DNA of 64,000 nucleotides from Symbiodinium kawagutii (GCA_009767595.1 VSDK01001885.1:95079-159078); one strand, 5' to 3'; positions 1 to 12,695 are shown, counted from the first letter of the stretch. A program made the numbers and translations. The notes: a model not told the origin generated them from the sequence alone.

Positions 1-1102
1 TCAAGGCATCTTGGCGCTCAATGGGCTGTACACAAGGGCCAGGTCCTGCGCGGAGTGCAGAAACGATGTCCCCTCGCAGTTTGTTTCTTTGGATGCCAAA
101 GAAACACATATTAAAACACATCAAACTAATTGAAATTCAGTCTCATACTTAATATGGATCATTCTGGTGATCTTGGTTGTTGGGAGGATTGGTTACGGTA
201 TCCTGTTGCGACTTTGATGGTCGTACCGTACATGAACTTTACCTGGCATTTCCAAACACGGGGAGTGGGCTGCACTTTCATGCAGGCATGAGTCCTATGA
301 GAGTTGAATCATGATATTTTGTCACATTTAACAGCATCGTGTCCCAGCTTTTGAAGGCATTTGCTGAATTTGCAACGGTGTTTCCGTGCCGTTCCAATTT
401 TCATTCTTCATTGTGAACCACTTGTGAGCACGCGACTGGGAGCTTCACGTTTTTGACTGAGGCGCCTGTTTCACTCTTTCTTCCCGACTTGTTTCATCAA
501 CGTCTCGCTAGCTCTTTGTGTCACTGGTTGTTTGCTTAACCTCCGTGCCACCAGCCATTGGTTGATGCGGTATCTCCAAGCTTGTCTGGCCGGAGGGGCA
601 GCGTCTCCATGCGTCTCCCAAATGGCTTGTGTCTTGTTGATGCCGGAGCTGGGGTCTCGGAAGGTTGGTCTCCGGCTTGCTCCTGGCGTGCCATTCAGTT
701 TGTGTGTGTGCAAGACATGGCTTATTTACCGAGTATATGATGGTTTTTGCACACTTGGTGAAGACCGAATGGTGCACATTGGTGGACATGGGCCACCATG
801 TCTATAGCAGTGATGTGGGTTCCTTTGTTATCTTTGTGTGATTGTTCTGTAATGACCGTGAGTCCCGGGCAGAGACAAGCATTGGCTGCTGGGCGCACCA
901 ACGGATCATTTCCGCTGTCACGAAGGAAAGTGGCCAAGATGGAAAGGTCTTGCTGAAGGCTTTGCTTTTTTGGGCAAGGTGGTTTGTTCACAGGTCATTG
1001 GGCCCCCCAAAATTACAGTATCTCAAACGACCAAATCCAAAATGATCAAATCAGAAAAAAATCTGCTCACATCGGCGCTATGTCACCCCGATCTTGGCGC
1101 AG
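1..1102. other. Window start without a confident gene
   Basis: No exon is convincingly recognised here. The K+ channel that follows must have upstream exons for its N-terminus, S1 and S2, but no clear S1/S2 helix with flanking splice signals was found. The first ~130 bases are open in one + frame (containing SCAECRNDVPSQFVSLDAK) and could be the tail of such an exon; this is a guess. Confidence 0.4.
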
Positions 1103-4100
1103 CGAGGCTTTTGTGAAGAGCCCATACAACATCATCGATATCTTGGCCTTCCTGCCGTTGCCCTTGCGAGTGGTGGTGGGGGTACCCCTGATGCCCACCA
1201 TGGAGGAGAGTCCTCTGGCGCATATCATCCTGGCTTGCTTCGTTCCGCTGATCCGGATGCTGAAGCTGGTGAGGCGTTTCCAGAAGCTGCAACTGCTCCT
1301 GTGCCTGGGCTGCATGCCCCTGCATGTCATGGTGCCAGTGGGAATGACAATCCAGTAGCATCCGTTGGCAGAGGGAATTTCACCATATTTCACGCGATTT
1401 TCACGCGTGTATTATAGGGGTTTGATCATCCAGAGCTTCGCATGGCGCCACGCTCGCCGTGGTCTCAGGCATGTTTTGGCCACCGTGAGCGATGCGCTGA
1501 AGCTCTTGCTCTACATGATTTCCATCATTGCGCCATGGCGCTGCCCCCGGGCCCCGGGAAGACTCACAAAGGTACAACTCGAAATGGATTCGAAAGGCGA
1601 ACTTCTTCCCCGTTGAAGTTGGCAGATGCAACTAGGAACTGCATATGACCCATGGAACGTGTTACTGTGCTAGTTGTTTTAATTAAGTATATGCACCATC
1701 ATTTTTCAGGATGTAAAGGCTCATGCAATGCTAATCCATGGACATGAAAGGGCCTGGTCTTTTCGGTTGCGGACGTGTTTGGACGAGTTACGACAGTTCT
1801 TGGGTCTAATGACCATACCAGGGTGCATCTGGTGATTTGGTTATGAACGGGGGCAAGGGTAGTCTGGGATTATCATATCCACTATGGTATGCATTAAGAG
1901 TTATGATGACCATTAGTAGGATTTAGTAAGTATTCACGTTACTGTCACATTGCGATTGGTAATTGTGTACTCTATAAGTATAGTGGATATCCTATTGAGC
2001 CAATATCCATCGATGCCCATTAACCATGATCGATCAGATTTTGACATGCGGCGGAAGAGACCACGATAAAGTCATGGTTGGTGCACGCATGTATTTTAGG
2101 TTCCTTACGTGGCGTGTGTAAAGTCACAATTTTGTCCCCGTACTTCCTAGAGGAAGCACTGACAGGTTTGGAAGCAAGTTGGGGGGGACCTGTGGTCATC
2201 ATTAGATACTGTTAGTACTGGTACAGGTTTTCGGAAGAAAGTGTCACATGTTGGTTGCCCATTGTGCTCGGTCATGGTGTGTTGGTAGATGAGGCCATGT
2301 AAATATCAATCACAGATGACCGCCGAGATGAAGCAGAAGCTAAGTCATGGAACAAACACAATGGGATGTCCATAGGAACCAGTGAACTTGAGGGATGCGT
2401 GCATATTTGGAAAGCCAATGCCAGCTATTTATGGAAACCTATACATGCTTGGGGGGTGTAGCGTTACCTTCACGGACAATCGTTGACCAGCCCAAGCCAT
2501 ATTCATTTCAATGGGGAAGTCATATCCATTAAGAATGGGTACCCTCAACCTCCTATACATGGTCATCTGGTAGATTGTGGTGGCGTAACAGGCCGAGAAT
2601 GGCTGTGGACGACAGCACGGCCATGGGGACCCCCTTTGCGGTCCAAGAAAATGATCTATGTGTAGAAATGTGTGTGTAATTAAGTGTAAATATGTGATGT
2701 GTATATTCGTTCATTTCCACTTATATAATAATGATTAATAATGTGTAGATACATGGGTAAAAGATAGATAGATGTGAACATAGACATTTTTACTCCCTGG
2801 GTAAATTCCCAGGGCTGCATGGAGGCATTTTGTCGCTGTTGCATGTTTGTACAGATATGAGGATTTTTCCCCGTGTGCATGACTGGCTAGGGAACTTTAT
2901 GTTTTTGCCGGTTCAACTTTGTCTGGCGCTTCGCTGAAGCGGTTGTCAAACCAAGCCCGGAGAGAAGAGAAGAAGAAATATTTACAAAAAACACATGCAT
3001 GTAGCACACATACAAGCACATGTACCCACTACCTGTACTACTTGTTTTCATGAGATCACGATTCAGAAAAGACTGACCACACCTGACTGCGAAATTCCTT
3101 CATCCTCATAGTGTTTCAGCCTACCTGGGCCTTTTTGAATGTAGATTCCCCACCTCACCAGTGTTTTCGGGTAGGGGTTTGCCATAAGGGGAAGGGATTA
3201 GCCGAATGTGTTTGTGGAGAACTGGTGCGGTCCATGAGTCCAGGGGTGAGCCGCTTGTGTTGGTACTTGCCGCGCGTACTTACCCTAGCCGCGCTAGAAA
3301 CTGAAGTGTGAGCCCGACATGACTTCAGGTCTTGCTATTTTCCTCGGTGCTCTATGTCGTTGATGATCCCGACAATGTGGACTCCCTCTCCACGGCCATC
3401 TACATGAGTACGGTCACCGTGACCACTGTTGGGTATGGTGTGGCGCTCAGCTCGGGAACAGGTGGCTATTCCCCATTTCCTGAATTAAAATCTAAATTCA
3501 AAACCACCAGTGGACCACCAGCCTTAATTCAGTCGGAAATGGCAGGTGTTACCCCAGGTGTGTGCGACTGTGGACTGCATTTGGGACGCTTCAGATCGCC
3601 TTCTCAACCCAGAAGCGCGGGTGAACCAGCGCCTGCTGGTTCCATCCCAGCCCCGCTTGTGCCTGCAGCTGGCAGCTGTCACCTGGCAGGTGATGTGACC
3701 CCAAAGACTTGGCCTGCGCGAATTGTTTCGGGCGTTCTTTGCTTCATCAGTGTCCTTTTCATGGCCATGCCGCTGTCGGCAGCTTGGCCGCGGCTGCGGG
3801 TCCAGCAACGGGGTACGAGCAGTGGAGACTCAAGAAATACCCGGCCTTGTTTGAGGCAGTCGTTTCTGGTTAACTTGGGGGATTATAAGAATAAACTAGA
3901 AATTCTTATGGACCCCTTGTATCCCCTTGTGACACAGGACCACCACTCATCTTTGTCCATGGTTCACCCAGTCTCCGATAGTTGCTGATGTGAGGGGCTT
4001 CGGTATTCTGATGTTGGTGGATGGAAGGGCGATTCGAGCAATGATGGTGAAGGGTTTTGAAAGGCTTTGCGGGGATTGTGTTGGCACTTGCCGCCTATCG

Positions 4101-7100
4101 GAGATAGACTTTAGCGGTTCACAGTAGCCACAAAAAAAGGTCAAACCACTGGTTGTTTGATCCCTTTTACAGTCGCATTGATTTTGTCACCGTGATTGGC
4201 ACGTAAAGATTCGCAAATCGGAAGGGAACACTTTCCTTAAATAGTGGTTTCTCAAAACAGGGGTCCGCCCAAAATGGTAGGTTTATAAATGGTAAATATT
4301 GGATGATTTAGGGGTACCCCTATTTTGAGAAACCACTAAATCAGTGATTTCAGATTTCTGTTTCCATGGATTCCCATGGCAAGCGGCTGAGAAGGGAGAC
4401 ATGATGATGTGCTGGGAGCACATTTCGCCTTGCAGGTGGGTACACGAAGAAAATGCTGGCCAGTGATCTCAGAAAATCACGTAAGGAACGCCATGGAACC
4501 CCTACTGGATCAGGGGAAGGACAATGAATGAATAGCCGTGAGTTCGAGCCACCAGGACCCACTTCCTGCAGCCTCAGGTGGTGGGTAACGCCATGTCACA
4601 GACCTGGTCGGATCGACATCGAATTCTCCTGGTGACCAGAGCTCGGCAAAGATTGAAGAACTGGGGTGTTTCTGCTGGTGACATGGCAGCAACGTGCAGC
4701 AACCTAGCCTTAAACCACCAGAAAAGAGCCAACCAGTTCGGGGGCAACTCATATGCATCAATATTTGCTTCACAAAGGTTTGAGCCATCCTAGTTTTATG
4801 TCAACCTGCCCAACGAAATGGGTGAAGGTACCTTGCACGAGTTGAAGGGTCGCTCACCAAGGCTGTCTCTGCATCCAAGTTTGGTTCTATATAGTCTGGG
4901 CGTGTCAAGAATTCAGTGACTTCCCTGAGAAGCAAGTGATGATCTTTATAATCCCATGTATCTTTCTTTCGACTCATTGAGAGTTTAAGGATTGCACAGT
5001 TTACATGTATTCGTACAATTTCGTACATACCTTTCAACTGAAAGATTCTGCTTCACCAATGTCATCAATTTAGGAGATTCATGCGTCTCAACTTCTGAGA
5101 TTCGACAACACAGTATTTGTCCTGCTTGCTTCTGTTGCGACGCTCCCAGCACAACCAGGTGACATGCCACGGCTCTTCAAGAAGTTTGATGCAGATGGCA
5201 ATGGTGCCTTGGAAACAAAGCAGGGCCTCGCCGGCAGCACGGGAGTTAGGGGCTTGCCACTGGCCACACCGCGCCTTGGAAGGGAGCAAGACCAGCAAAA
5301 ATGTCTCCCCCCCCAGAGGCGCTGGCTAAGGGGAAGTGTTGACAGCTGGGGGTGTCCTGGAGCAATTTAGCTACTGGTTTTGAGAGTTGGACATAGATAG
5401 ACCTTGACATCACTTGATGCGTCCTTCAAGGGAATCTGTTGCGGTTTTCAAAGGATATGTGCCATGTCACGTCAATAAACACGGGTATCATTTGGTATCC
5501 CCACATAATCAGTTTCCCTTCTATGAGCACAACTTGGGATGGTTGGGATACCACCATGGGCCATGCCATGCGTTTCCAGGCTCTGAAAGCTGCTGTAACA
5601 ACTTCTGAGATACACACACACACATGCACATTTGCCTGACGCGTGCATAGATGCCAGCCGGTGACTCGTGTGTTACACATGTTCTGCATGCTTGCACACA
5701 GAGGTTCAGATTTTGATTCTCTCATTTGTTTGTCGACCACTTCTTCATTGATTATTTCGTGCTTTCATTTTACAAAGAAATATTGCCCAATTCCTTATTT
5801 TGATTCTTCATTTAACATCATTTAACTATAGTTTAGCAGTGTAGCTAATTAACAAATTAAAGTTTCAACCACTTCCTTCATGCTTTTTTTTGGTCTGAAG
5901 CTGAACTCCTGAGTCCGCAACGGTAGGCTACCTTCTATGACTCAAACATGGCTGTCAGGTGAGCTCGGTATGGATGAGTTCGTTGCAGCTTGGCAGCCGA
6001 TGTGTTGGGGAGCCGAGAATGGTAATGCTTAGTAGTGCTTAGTGACGGTAAATGGCTGTGGCTCAAGCAATTAACCAACCAATTTCAAGGGGGATGATAG
6101 CCAACAATGATTTTAGGGAAGGCAATGGTTCATGATAGGGGAACCAGGTCACCATGGTTTACTCGAGAACTGATCGTTTACTCGAGAATTCATGGTTTTG
6201 CTGATGGTTCGGTAAGAATGCTTGGCTCATGATTGATTATTGATGATTTGATGATCTTGAAACCCACCAAGTATTAAATCACCCAGTCACCAAGATGGGT
6301 TGACAGGCTGTTTGTGTTTAGCGCGGGTTCAACATGGTTAAGCAATGGCTGACACGACTCAGCAGCTGGTAAGTGTCAGATCCTTATTAAGAAATTCCAT
6401 CAAGTTTTGGCGGTGAATCACCCGCGATTTTTTCTGGTGAAGTATATAATCGGGGGTGATTCTCTGTTTTTATTCAATCGCTATGGATAATTATGTGATT
6501 TTCACATCTTCCATCATCGTTTTTGGGGTTCGATTCCAGATTAAAAGGGAAGATTCTTCGTTGGCGCTCGCGCGGGGCTGTCAAATGCCAAGAACATTGG
6601 AATGCCAACATTGGACAACTTCGCCACATAGGGATGACACACACAGAGAGGTGAGGAGCCGATGGACAAGCGCAGTTTCTCATTTTCCTCTCTGAAACGT
6701 TTGTCCTTTCAATGGTATTTGTGCAGGAGTCGTATGGATTTGTATGGATTCGTTGGCTTTTTTTGGGCACAGGTAGATGCACAGATCGCCCTCGATGGAT
6801 GTGTCCATGCCCCCTCTTCCATCGCTAAGAAACGCCGCGATGGGATGTCCCGCGTGAGCTCAGGACCTGATCAGCCGGATGAAAATTGGAATCAAGCCCT
6901 CGGAGGTGCAAATTCTGCGCTGATTTTGGTTCGGGTTAGCCTGACAAATAGCTGCTGAGGACCAACAAGAGAGTCAGGTGATAACATGGTCGTTTCTAGA
7001 ATAGGGGTACCCCCAAAATTGGCTTGTTTATTACTACAAATGACTAATGTTGGATGATTTGAGGGTACCCCTATTCATAGGTGAAACCAAGAATGGCTCG

Positions 7101-7934
7101 TTTGTTGCTAAAAATTGATTACTGTACTATACTGTACTAATGGATGATTTGGGGGCATCCCCATTTTGAGAAACAGCCATTTGTGATGACGATAGTTCTT
7201 GCAAATGGAAGATCCATGGAAGCCACCCCCATATATGCCATACTGAGATGGCTATGGGTCAAGCAGTCAACCAACCAATTTGATGGGGGATATAGAATAA
7301 CCAGTAATAACAGGGGAAACAATGGTCAATGGTCAATGATGGGGAACCAGGGGTACAGGGTTTTGACCCACTGCCATATGTGATAATGATATCTATCCAT
7401 CTAATCTAATCTATATAATCTGATCTAATTCAATCTAATCTGATCTAATCCAATCCAATCGAATCTAGTCTAGTCTAGTCTAATCCAATCTAATCTAATC
7501 TAATCTAATCTATTTATCTATCTATATGTATAAGTGTAGTGATTGTAGTGGTGAACTAGGCCTGAGGCGCTGTTGGATGGCTTCTTGGATCGGAGCTGTT
7601 TCTGACAAAAGGATTTTTGGAAACGGTCCCACAGCATGCTCCCAGTGGCACTGTCACATGTTACATGTGCCACCCTCAAAGCCATGGTTTTGAAAAGGAT
7701 TCTCTTGCCTTGGATGGGTAGAGCCACTAGTTACAGAACCCAGGTGTCAGTTTGACGCCTGTCATTTTTCAGCAACATCTCTCCCGAAGCCCGGGACAGG
7801 CATCCGATCTCTTCCTGGCCTTTGATTCAGATGGAAGTGGTGGTATTGATGAGAAAGAGTTCATGAAAGCGCTATTTCCCCTGGACTATCGCCGAATGTA
7901 CAGACGCGCGTCTGGAATGACCTTTGGTGCCTGA
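1103..7934 (+). CDS. Voltage-gated K+ channel with two C-terminal EF-hands (partial, multi-exon)
   Basis: A six-helix cation channel, 5' end missing. Proposed exons: 1103-1300 (S3, FVKSPYNIIDILAFLPLPLR, then S4, IRMLKLVRRFQK, with five basic residues); 1436-1529 (S4-S5 linker, start of S5); 3329-3437 and 3690-3781 (rest of S5, pore, S6), whose junction recreates the selectivity filter TVGYGD; 4578-4677 (post-S6, VGNAMSQTWSDRHRILL); 5159-5203 and 5959-~5993, which together build EF loop DADGNG/ELGMDE; and 7773-7934, with second loop DSDGSGGIDEKE. Phases agree at every junction except the last, where a short exon may be missing. Donors are GT except GC at 1530 and 3782. The stop at 7932-7934 may be the true end, or a donor (GTACAG) inside the last exon may be used. 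Known of the family: a K+-selective, depolarisation-gated plasma or ciliary membrane channel. Ca2+ control through the EF-hands is inferred. Confidence 0.85.
4242..4338. repeat. Family C terminal-inverted-repeat element, copy C1
   Basis: A 97-bp element in the K+-channel intron 3782-4577. It begins TAGTGGTTTCTCAAAACAGG and ends with the inverse, CCTATTTTGAGAAACCACTA. It is AT-rich inside and shares TTGGATGATTT with the other family C copies. It looks like a MITE or introner; no transposase is encoded. Confidence 0.75.
4678..5158 (+). other. Intron flanked by a 9-bp direct repeat of coding sequence
   Basis: The donor side reads GGTGACATG (4677-4685) and the acceptor side reads GGTGACATG (5158-5166). 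Splicing at either copy gives the same mRNA (Gly-Asp-Met). Such a duplication is what an intron gained by insertion with a target-site duplication would leave. No clear terminal inverted repeat was seen inside this 481-bp intron. Confidence 0.6.
6052..6155. repeat. Family B element, degraded copy B4
   Basis: Shares ATTAACCAACCAATTT, a GGGGGAT block and ATGATAGGGGAACCAGG with copies B1 and B2, but its right terminal repeat is lost. It lies in the K+-channel intron between the two EF-hand exons. Confidence 0.5.
6992..7088. repeat. Family C element, copy C2
   Basis: About 97 bp between GTTTCTAGAATAGGGGTACC and GGGTACCCCTATTCATAGG plus GTGAAACC. The inner sequence TTGGATGATTTGAGGG matches C1. 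Confidence 0.65.
7092..7174. repeat. Family C element, partial copy C3 adjoining C2
   Basis: Only the right half is present. It starts with an inner segment similar to C2 (ATGGCTCGTTTGTTGCTA) and ends TGGATGATTTGGGGG, then CATTTTGAGAAAC. It adjoins C2 head to tail, suggesting tandem duplication or nested insertion. Confidence 0.5.
7248..7376. repeat. Family B element, copy B1
   Basis: A 129-bp element with terminal inverted repeats ATGGCTATGGGTCAA and TTGACCCACTGCCAT. Its right half (GGGGAACCAGGGGTACAGG) is nearly identical to copy B2 at 58047-58167. Confidence 0.7.
7399..7521. repeat. Degenerate TAATC pentanucleotide array
   Basis: Runs of TAATC, TGATC, CAATC and TAGTC units over about 120 bases, followed by TCTA units. 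A simple-sequence tract in the last K+-channel intron. Confidence 0.8.
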
Positions 7935-10414
7935 GGGCGCTGTGGTTGAGCCCAGCTCGCTGAACAGCCAGGGTTGTCCAGAAAACTGGGTACTTCCCAG
8001 CAGTGTCAACACTCCGGCGACCAGGTTCCATTAGTTCCAGGAACGCCAATGACTCTGTGGTAGGGTAACCAGGCAATCTATTTTGTAAAAGGTGCGTTGC
8101 AGTATCTATAATGCGGTGAATTTCCACTGCTATGTGATTGTTGCTGACGGCTGCTTGGGGGTATCCAATTTTGGGCAAGAAGTCGTTTTAAATTCTCGGC
8201 AGCTGCTCAAGAGCAGGACACATGGCACAGGTTGGAACACACCCAAAGGGCGAAGGCAACGGAGACAAGTCTGGATGTGATTTGATGTGTCAAGGACGGC
8301 GAGAAATAGAACTTTGGCGCACACGCATGCATTTTGTGCATATATTTTTGTGGTATGTTGGTTGATGTGACAATCGGCCACCATTCGACTTGTTGAACCG
8401 CAACATGTTGAAAGGTTCCAAGAAGATCGGTGGCAGTAACCGCCTTGAGCCTGGTGATGTTGTCCAGTGCCACAGCCCAAGAGAGCGTTTCACCATCAAA
8501 GTCCGGGCATGGCCATGTGCTAATCATGACTTAGCTTTTCATGCACTTGTACTTGTGCAGCCCCAATGAGTGACTGATGATTGTTAATAAGTCATATGCG
8601 TTATATCACTGCAGCATCCAAGTGGGAACCTGGAGCTATGGTGAAGTCCCTGGCAAACTTCCTTGGCGCCCTGTAAAATTCCCAATTCTTGTATATTGGG
8701 GGAAACCGTTTCCAAATTGCCATTACTGACGAAGTACTACCAACCGTTCGCAATGGCAAATCCCCATGTTTTCAGCTCAAGCAGATCTTCAAGAAATCTA
8801 CCTATATACTACCTATATACTACCTAGGTACAACCTACATACTACCCATTATATCATGTTCAAATTAGGGGCGAGGCCCCGGGCCGAGCTCTGGACATGG
8901 TTGCACGGCCCCAAGGGCAGCACGAAGGCGAAGAAAAGGGGAGGAAGGGGGGAAACCCGCTGCGACGTGCTGGCTGAAGCGATGGACGTTTGCTAGGTGC
9001 TGAGTCAGCAGTTGTAAGGCAGCATTCATCTGGTTGGTGGTGGTTGATTCACATTTGGTGGTGGTTGATTCACATCTGGTTGGTGGCTGATCACTATTCA
9101 TCTGGTTGGTGGCTTGATTCACATTTTTTATTTTCCCTAGTAATTATTAACAAATTGTTGGTTGACCCATGTTTTTCATAGGGGTTGAAACCACCAGCCA
9201 GTCATCATTATGAATAACTGATCACATATACTTATTGGCAACCTACCATTACGGTGACAAATGACATTTAATAAATGAACAAATTTGTCAAGAGATTCGT
9301 ATTACCAATAGCTATCAACCAATAAGTATTCACGAATTATCCTTAATCAAGCAGTATTAGTCAGAGTCACTGCCATGATGCTATAGCTTCCCGTGTGATT
9401 ATGAAGCGCTGAGGAAGACCCGCTTTCTTCATTTGCTGTCCTGGATCATCAACAAGTGACCCGCGACCCCATGAACAAGTACCCTCCCACCTTCAACTAA
9501 CAAGCATGGTCCTCTATTTTTGGTTTAAGCGATAGGTGGGACCTTCGGAATTGTACAACCAACACCGTGGGTTAAAAAGATTGTGGACTTTGGATAACAA
9601 CCGTTCCGCGTATTTTCCTTTCAAATTCCGAAGGCGGTGCTGGATCAAGGCCTCCGCCGAGCAAAACATCCCTAAGTCTACTCAACTATTCCACAGAACC
9701 CGGTTGCTAGGAAGTCATCAAGGCTCATCCCTGCTTTTATTGGTTGTCAGGGGACACACCATGACACACCTAAGAGATGCAATTGAAAAGAGCAGCCGTG
9801 CACTGCATATTTTTTTGATCATTCAATCTTGAGCTGTTTGGTTGGTTGATTGCATTCAGTTGCTTGGTACGATTCCAGCTGGATATTCTTGTGTAATGTG
9901 CACTGTGCCTAACTGCCAAGATTGAAATCCACCAGGTTGCAATTCAACAAGCGAATGGGACGAGAATCTAAATTTTGGCCGATCCTGAATTGACGACAGT
10001 CACTGGTGGCTTTTTGAGCCGTAAGCATCCACAAAATGCCTTGATTCATAGTAGACTGGCAGGCCAAAGCCGTGCCTTTTCTAACCCACAGATTTGGAAC
10101 GGTTTGTGCCAGTCCCAGGACATGATATATCATTTATTCACCCGAGGATGACGAATTGGATAGAAGATGATAGAAGTAATGAAATGATATGGAAGAGTGA
10201 GGTTTTCTGGACGATGCACTGAAAAAATGCACAGACGACCCGTGGACGAGGTTAAGCTCTTGGTGAAACATTCGGTTGACCAAGTGCTCCTGACCACGAA
10301 CAAATGGCAAAACAACATGTGGCGGTTTCCTCAAACGTCCAAAAATCATGTAATTTCATCCGTTTATAGTGAGAAACATCAATACACCAAACATCACCAA
10401 ACCGTTCAGAGGGG
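7935..10414. other. Intergenic or intronic stretch with no confident gene
   Basis: Mostly AT-rich. A short open stretch near 8405-8528 (MLKGSKKIGGSNRLEPGDVV) looks protein-like but lacks a clear acceptor and matches nothing recognised. 8796-8850 holds irregular CTACCTATATA repeats. 9030-9120 holds tandem GGTTGGTGGTTGATTCACAT-like units leading into the family A element. Confidence 0.4.
9102..9201. repeat. Family A terminal-inverted-repeat element, copy A1
   Basis: A 100-bp element with ends CTGGTTGGTGG and CCACCAGCCAG. Its core TTTTCCCTAGTAATTATTAA and right end CATAGGGGTTGAAACCACCA are shared with A2, the element the retrotransposon inserted into. Confidence 0.7.
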
Positions 10415-10476
10415 TTCCCATGGGTTCCCCACGGGTTCCCCACGGGTTCCCCATGGGTTCCCCACGGGTTCCCCAG
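10415..10476. repeat. Tandem 12-bp repeat (GGGTTCCCCACG-type)
   Basis: About five copies of GGGTTCCC(C/A)(A/T)(C/T)G in a row, immediately before an exon-like coding segment. The repeat could encode Gly-Ser-Pro/Gly-Phe-Pro but is more likely noncoding. Confidence 0.75.
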
Positions 10477-10625
10477 GTGTTGACCCCGGCACTGCGACCT
10501 GCCACGCAGGAGACGAGGCACTGGTGCAGTTTCAGGTGCGCAAGGCCGTGGCTGGCGCAGCAGCCTTGGCCTTTGACCTGGAAATGCCCGGGACCAGCTG
10601 CGTCACTGACCTCACAGAGGCCCTA
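10477..10625 (+). CDS. Possible exon, function unknown
   Basis: GC-rich open segment starting right after CCCCAG with GT as the first exon bases, like the other acceptors in this window. It reads GDEALVQFQVRKAVAGAAAL and continues as ALAFDLEMPGTSCVTDLTEA in the same frame. The composition stands out from the AT-rich surroundings. No family was recognised and the donor is uncertain. Confidence 0.3.
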
Positions 10626-11153
10626 GCCCGGGCTCCTGGTGCCGGGTCTGGTGGCGGTGCCGGGTCAGCTCTGGTGGCTGTTGTTCTCAACCGGAGGTTT
10701 CCAGTGACTCAGAATGTAGGGCAGTCAGGTGATCGTTTTGTGGAAGCTGTTCCGTTGGCGTCCGCCGCGACTCGCCCGATTTTCGAGATTGGGAGTTCAT
10801 TGTTGAGTTGTACGGATGGGTTGTGAGAACTCATCATGACAATATCCCCTGACAATGATATCCCAGATATCCTCGCGGATGATGATGTCAATATTTTGCC
10901 GCTTTTGCTATGGTCTCGGTCAGTCTCCGTCAGGTTTGCTGCCAGCTGTCCGCTACCACAGGCTATATCCATAGCCGCGGAAAGACACCAAGCAGCTATG
11001 GGGTTGTTGTATGAAGAGAACCGATAATTAGTTGGCATATCTCTAGCCATAGTTGTTGCTCATTTTATCTCCTATCATCTATATAGATACTTCCGATTAT
11101 GTGTTGACCATATTTAGTTCATGTAAATGTCCATATGTATCTCAAAAAAGATG

Positions 11154-11154
11154 T

Positions 11155-11183
<29 letters not shown>
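11154..11183. repeat. CA/TA dinucleotide microsatellite
   Basis: (AC)n followed directly by (AT)n. Confidence 0.85.
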
Positions 11184-11185
<2 letters not shown>

Positions 11186-12695
11186 AATATGTACAAGCTA
11201 AACAATTCGACATTTTACACACGCAACAGCCATATTTTTCTCCGTGTGATTGATCCTTCCAAGTGGTCCTGCATGACAGGGGCACTACCCTGCCTTGGGG
11301 CTGAGGCCGCTCGAGAGAGCTGTGCAGTTCAGCTCATTACAGTGGTCAGCCGTGGCAAGCCACTCAAGGCCTGTCCAGCTCAAGCTACCGAGGGTGGAGA
11401 ATGCTATGGTTGACCATGCTGGAATACACTGGTAAACAACTGCTATGATTAATAAAAGCTGCCAATGATGGAAACTGCTAGGGTTTAGCTATGGCTTAAT
11501 CTTTCCCCCTAGATCCCCTAGTACTAATCATTAGTTAATCCCCTCAATGCAAAACCCACCTATTTTGTTTTGATTCGCGGGGATTCTTGTATTCCAACCC
11601 CTAATGATAAACACACATAGTAAAAACACCTTTTGGTTTGGACCTTTTCCTCTTTGAAATCCTTTGTTAAAAGCCTACTGTAAGCAGGCTATTTTAATAG
11701 CCCAGCTGAACCTTTGGGAATGGTGATGGAAAAAAGATCAAGCGAGAACTTGTTCAGGATTAATCTAGGCCCAGGGGTTTTCATTATTAGGAGGGAAGTC
11801 TCATTTTTGGGATGTGCGGTTTTAGCATGTTTTAGTATTACTTGTTAAATGATAATTAACAAACGCAATTGAGCACAACCAAAAAACCGAAACTCGCAAG
11901 TCCCAAGATTTTCGTTTGGGAGAAGATTATTAAAATGATGAGTTCATGATGGGTACTAAGCATGAATTCTGACAAATAGTGGCTCATACAAGAATGGTTG
12001 AGTCTTCGGGTTTATCACTTCTATTTCAATATTCTTCTCTGCTTGCACACAAGGACATGCACACGCACGGAGACAAAGATATGATGTGTGTTTAAAGGAG
12101 GAGTTTGGACATCGTGCATGCGTAGGCCTTCAAATGCAGGGACATGCGGACACAGACGCAATAACCTCTCCTCTGGCGGTAGATGATGACATACTTCAGC
12201 AGGTGTTCGGCTCATTCTGCAACAAACCAAGCGTTGTTCACTTCATAGGCTACAATCTGCGAACAAGTATTTACACACACATATATAGATATATTTATAT
12301 ATATAGATATGTGTGTATAAGTATATATTTCTAGATATACGCACATAGTATATCAAGGTACACGCACATACACGGATCTTTCACATGCATGGCTCCTGGG
12401 CAGCGAGTTTGCTGGTCCCGACATCAAATTACAGAAGTACATCATGCATTCAGATGCGAAAATATCAACAATGATTCCCCTGGCCATCATAACTATCATG
12501 GATTATGCAATCATATCAAAATTGCACATATCCGCACATATGGTTCTGTTTTTTTGAATGTATTAACGAATTCTGTTTTGTTTTGAGTATATATGTAGAG
12601 AATGAGAACATACGATGCAATCTTAGAATCATAGATCCCCTGACCTGTACTCAGGATGAACACAGGGTTTGGCCTGGAAGCCTGTGACTCCCCAG

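Noticed and set aside
8405..8528. Protein-like frame MLKGSKKIGGSNRLEPGDVV
   Set aside because: No acceptor AG lies between the upstream stop and the segment, and no family was recognised; left as unresolved.
10709..11050. Minus-strand frame of 113 codons
   Set aside because: No motif and no splice signals; the plus strand is also open here and neither looks clearly coding.
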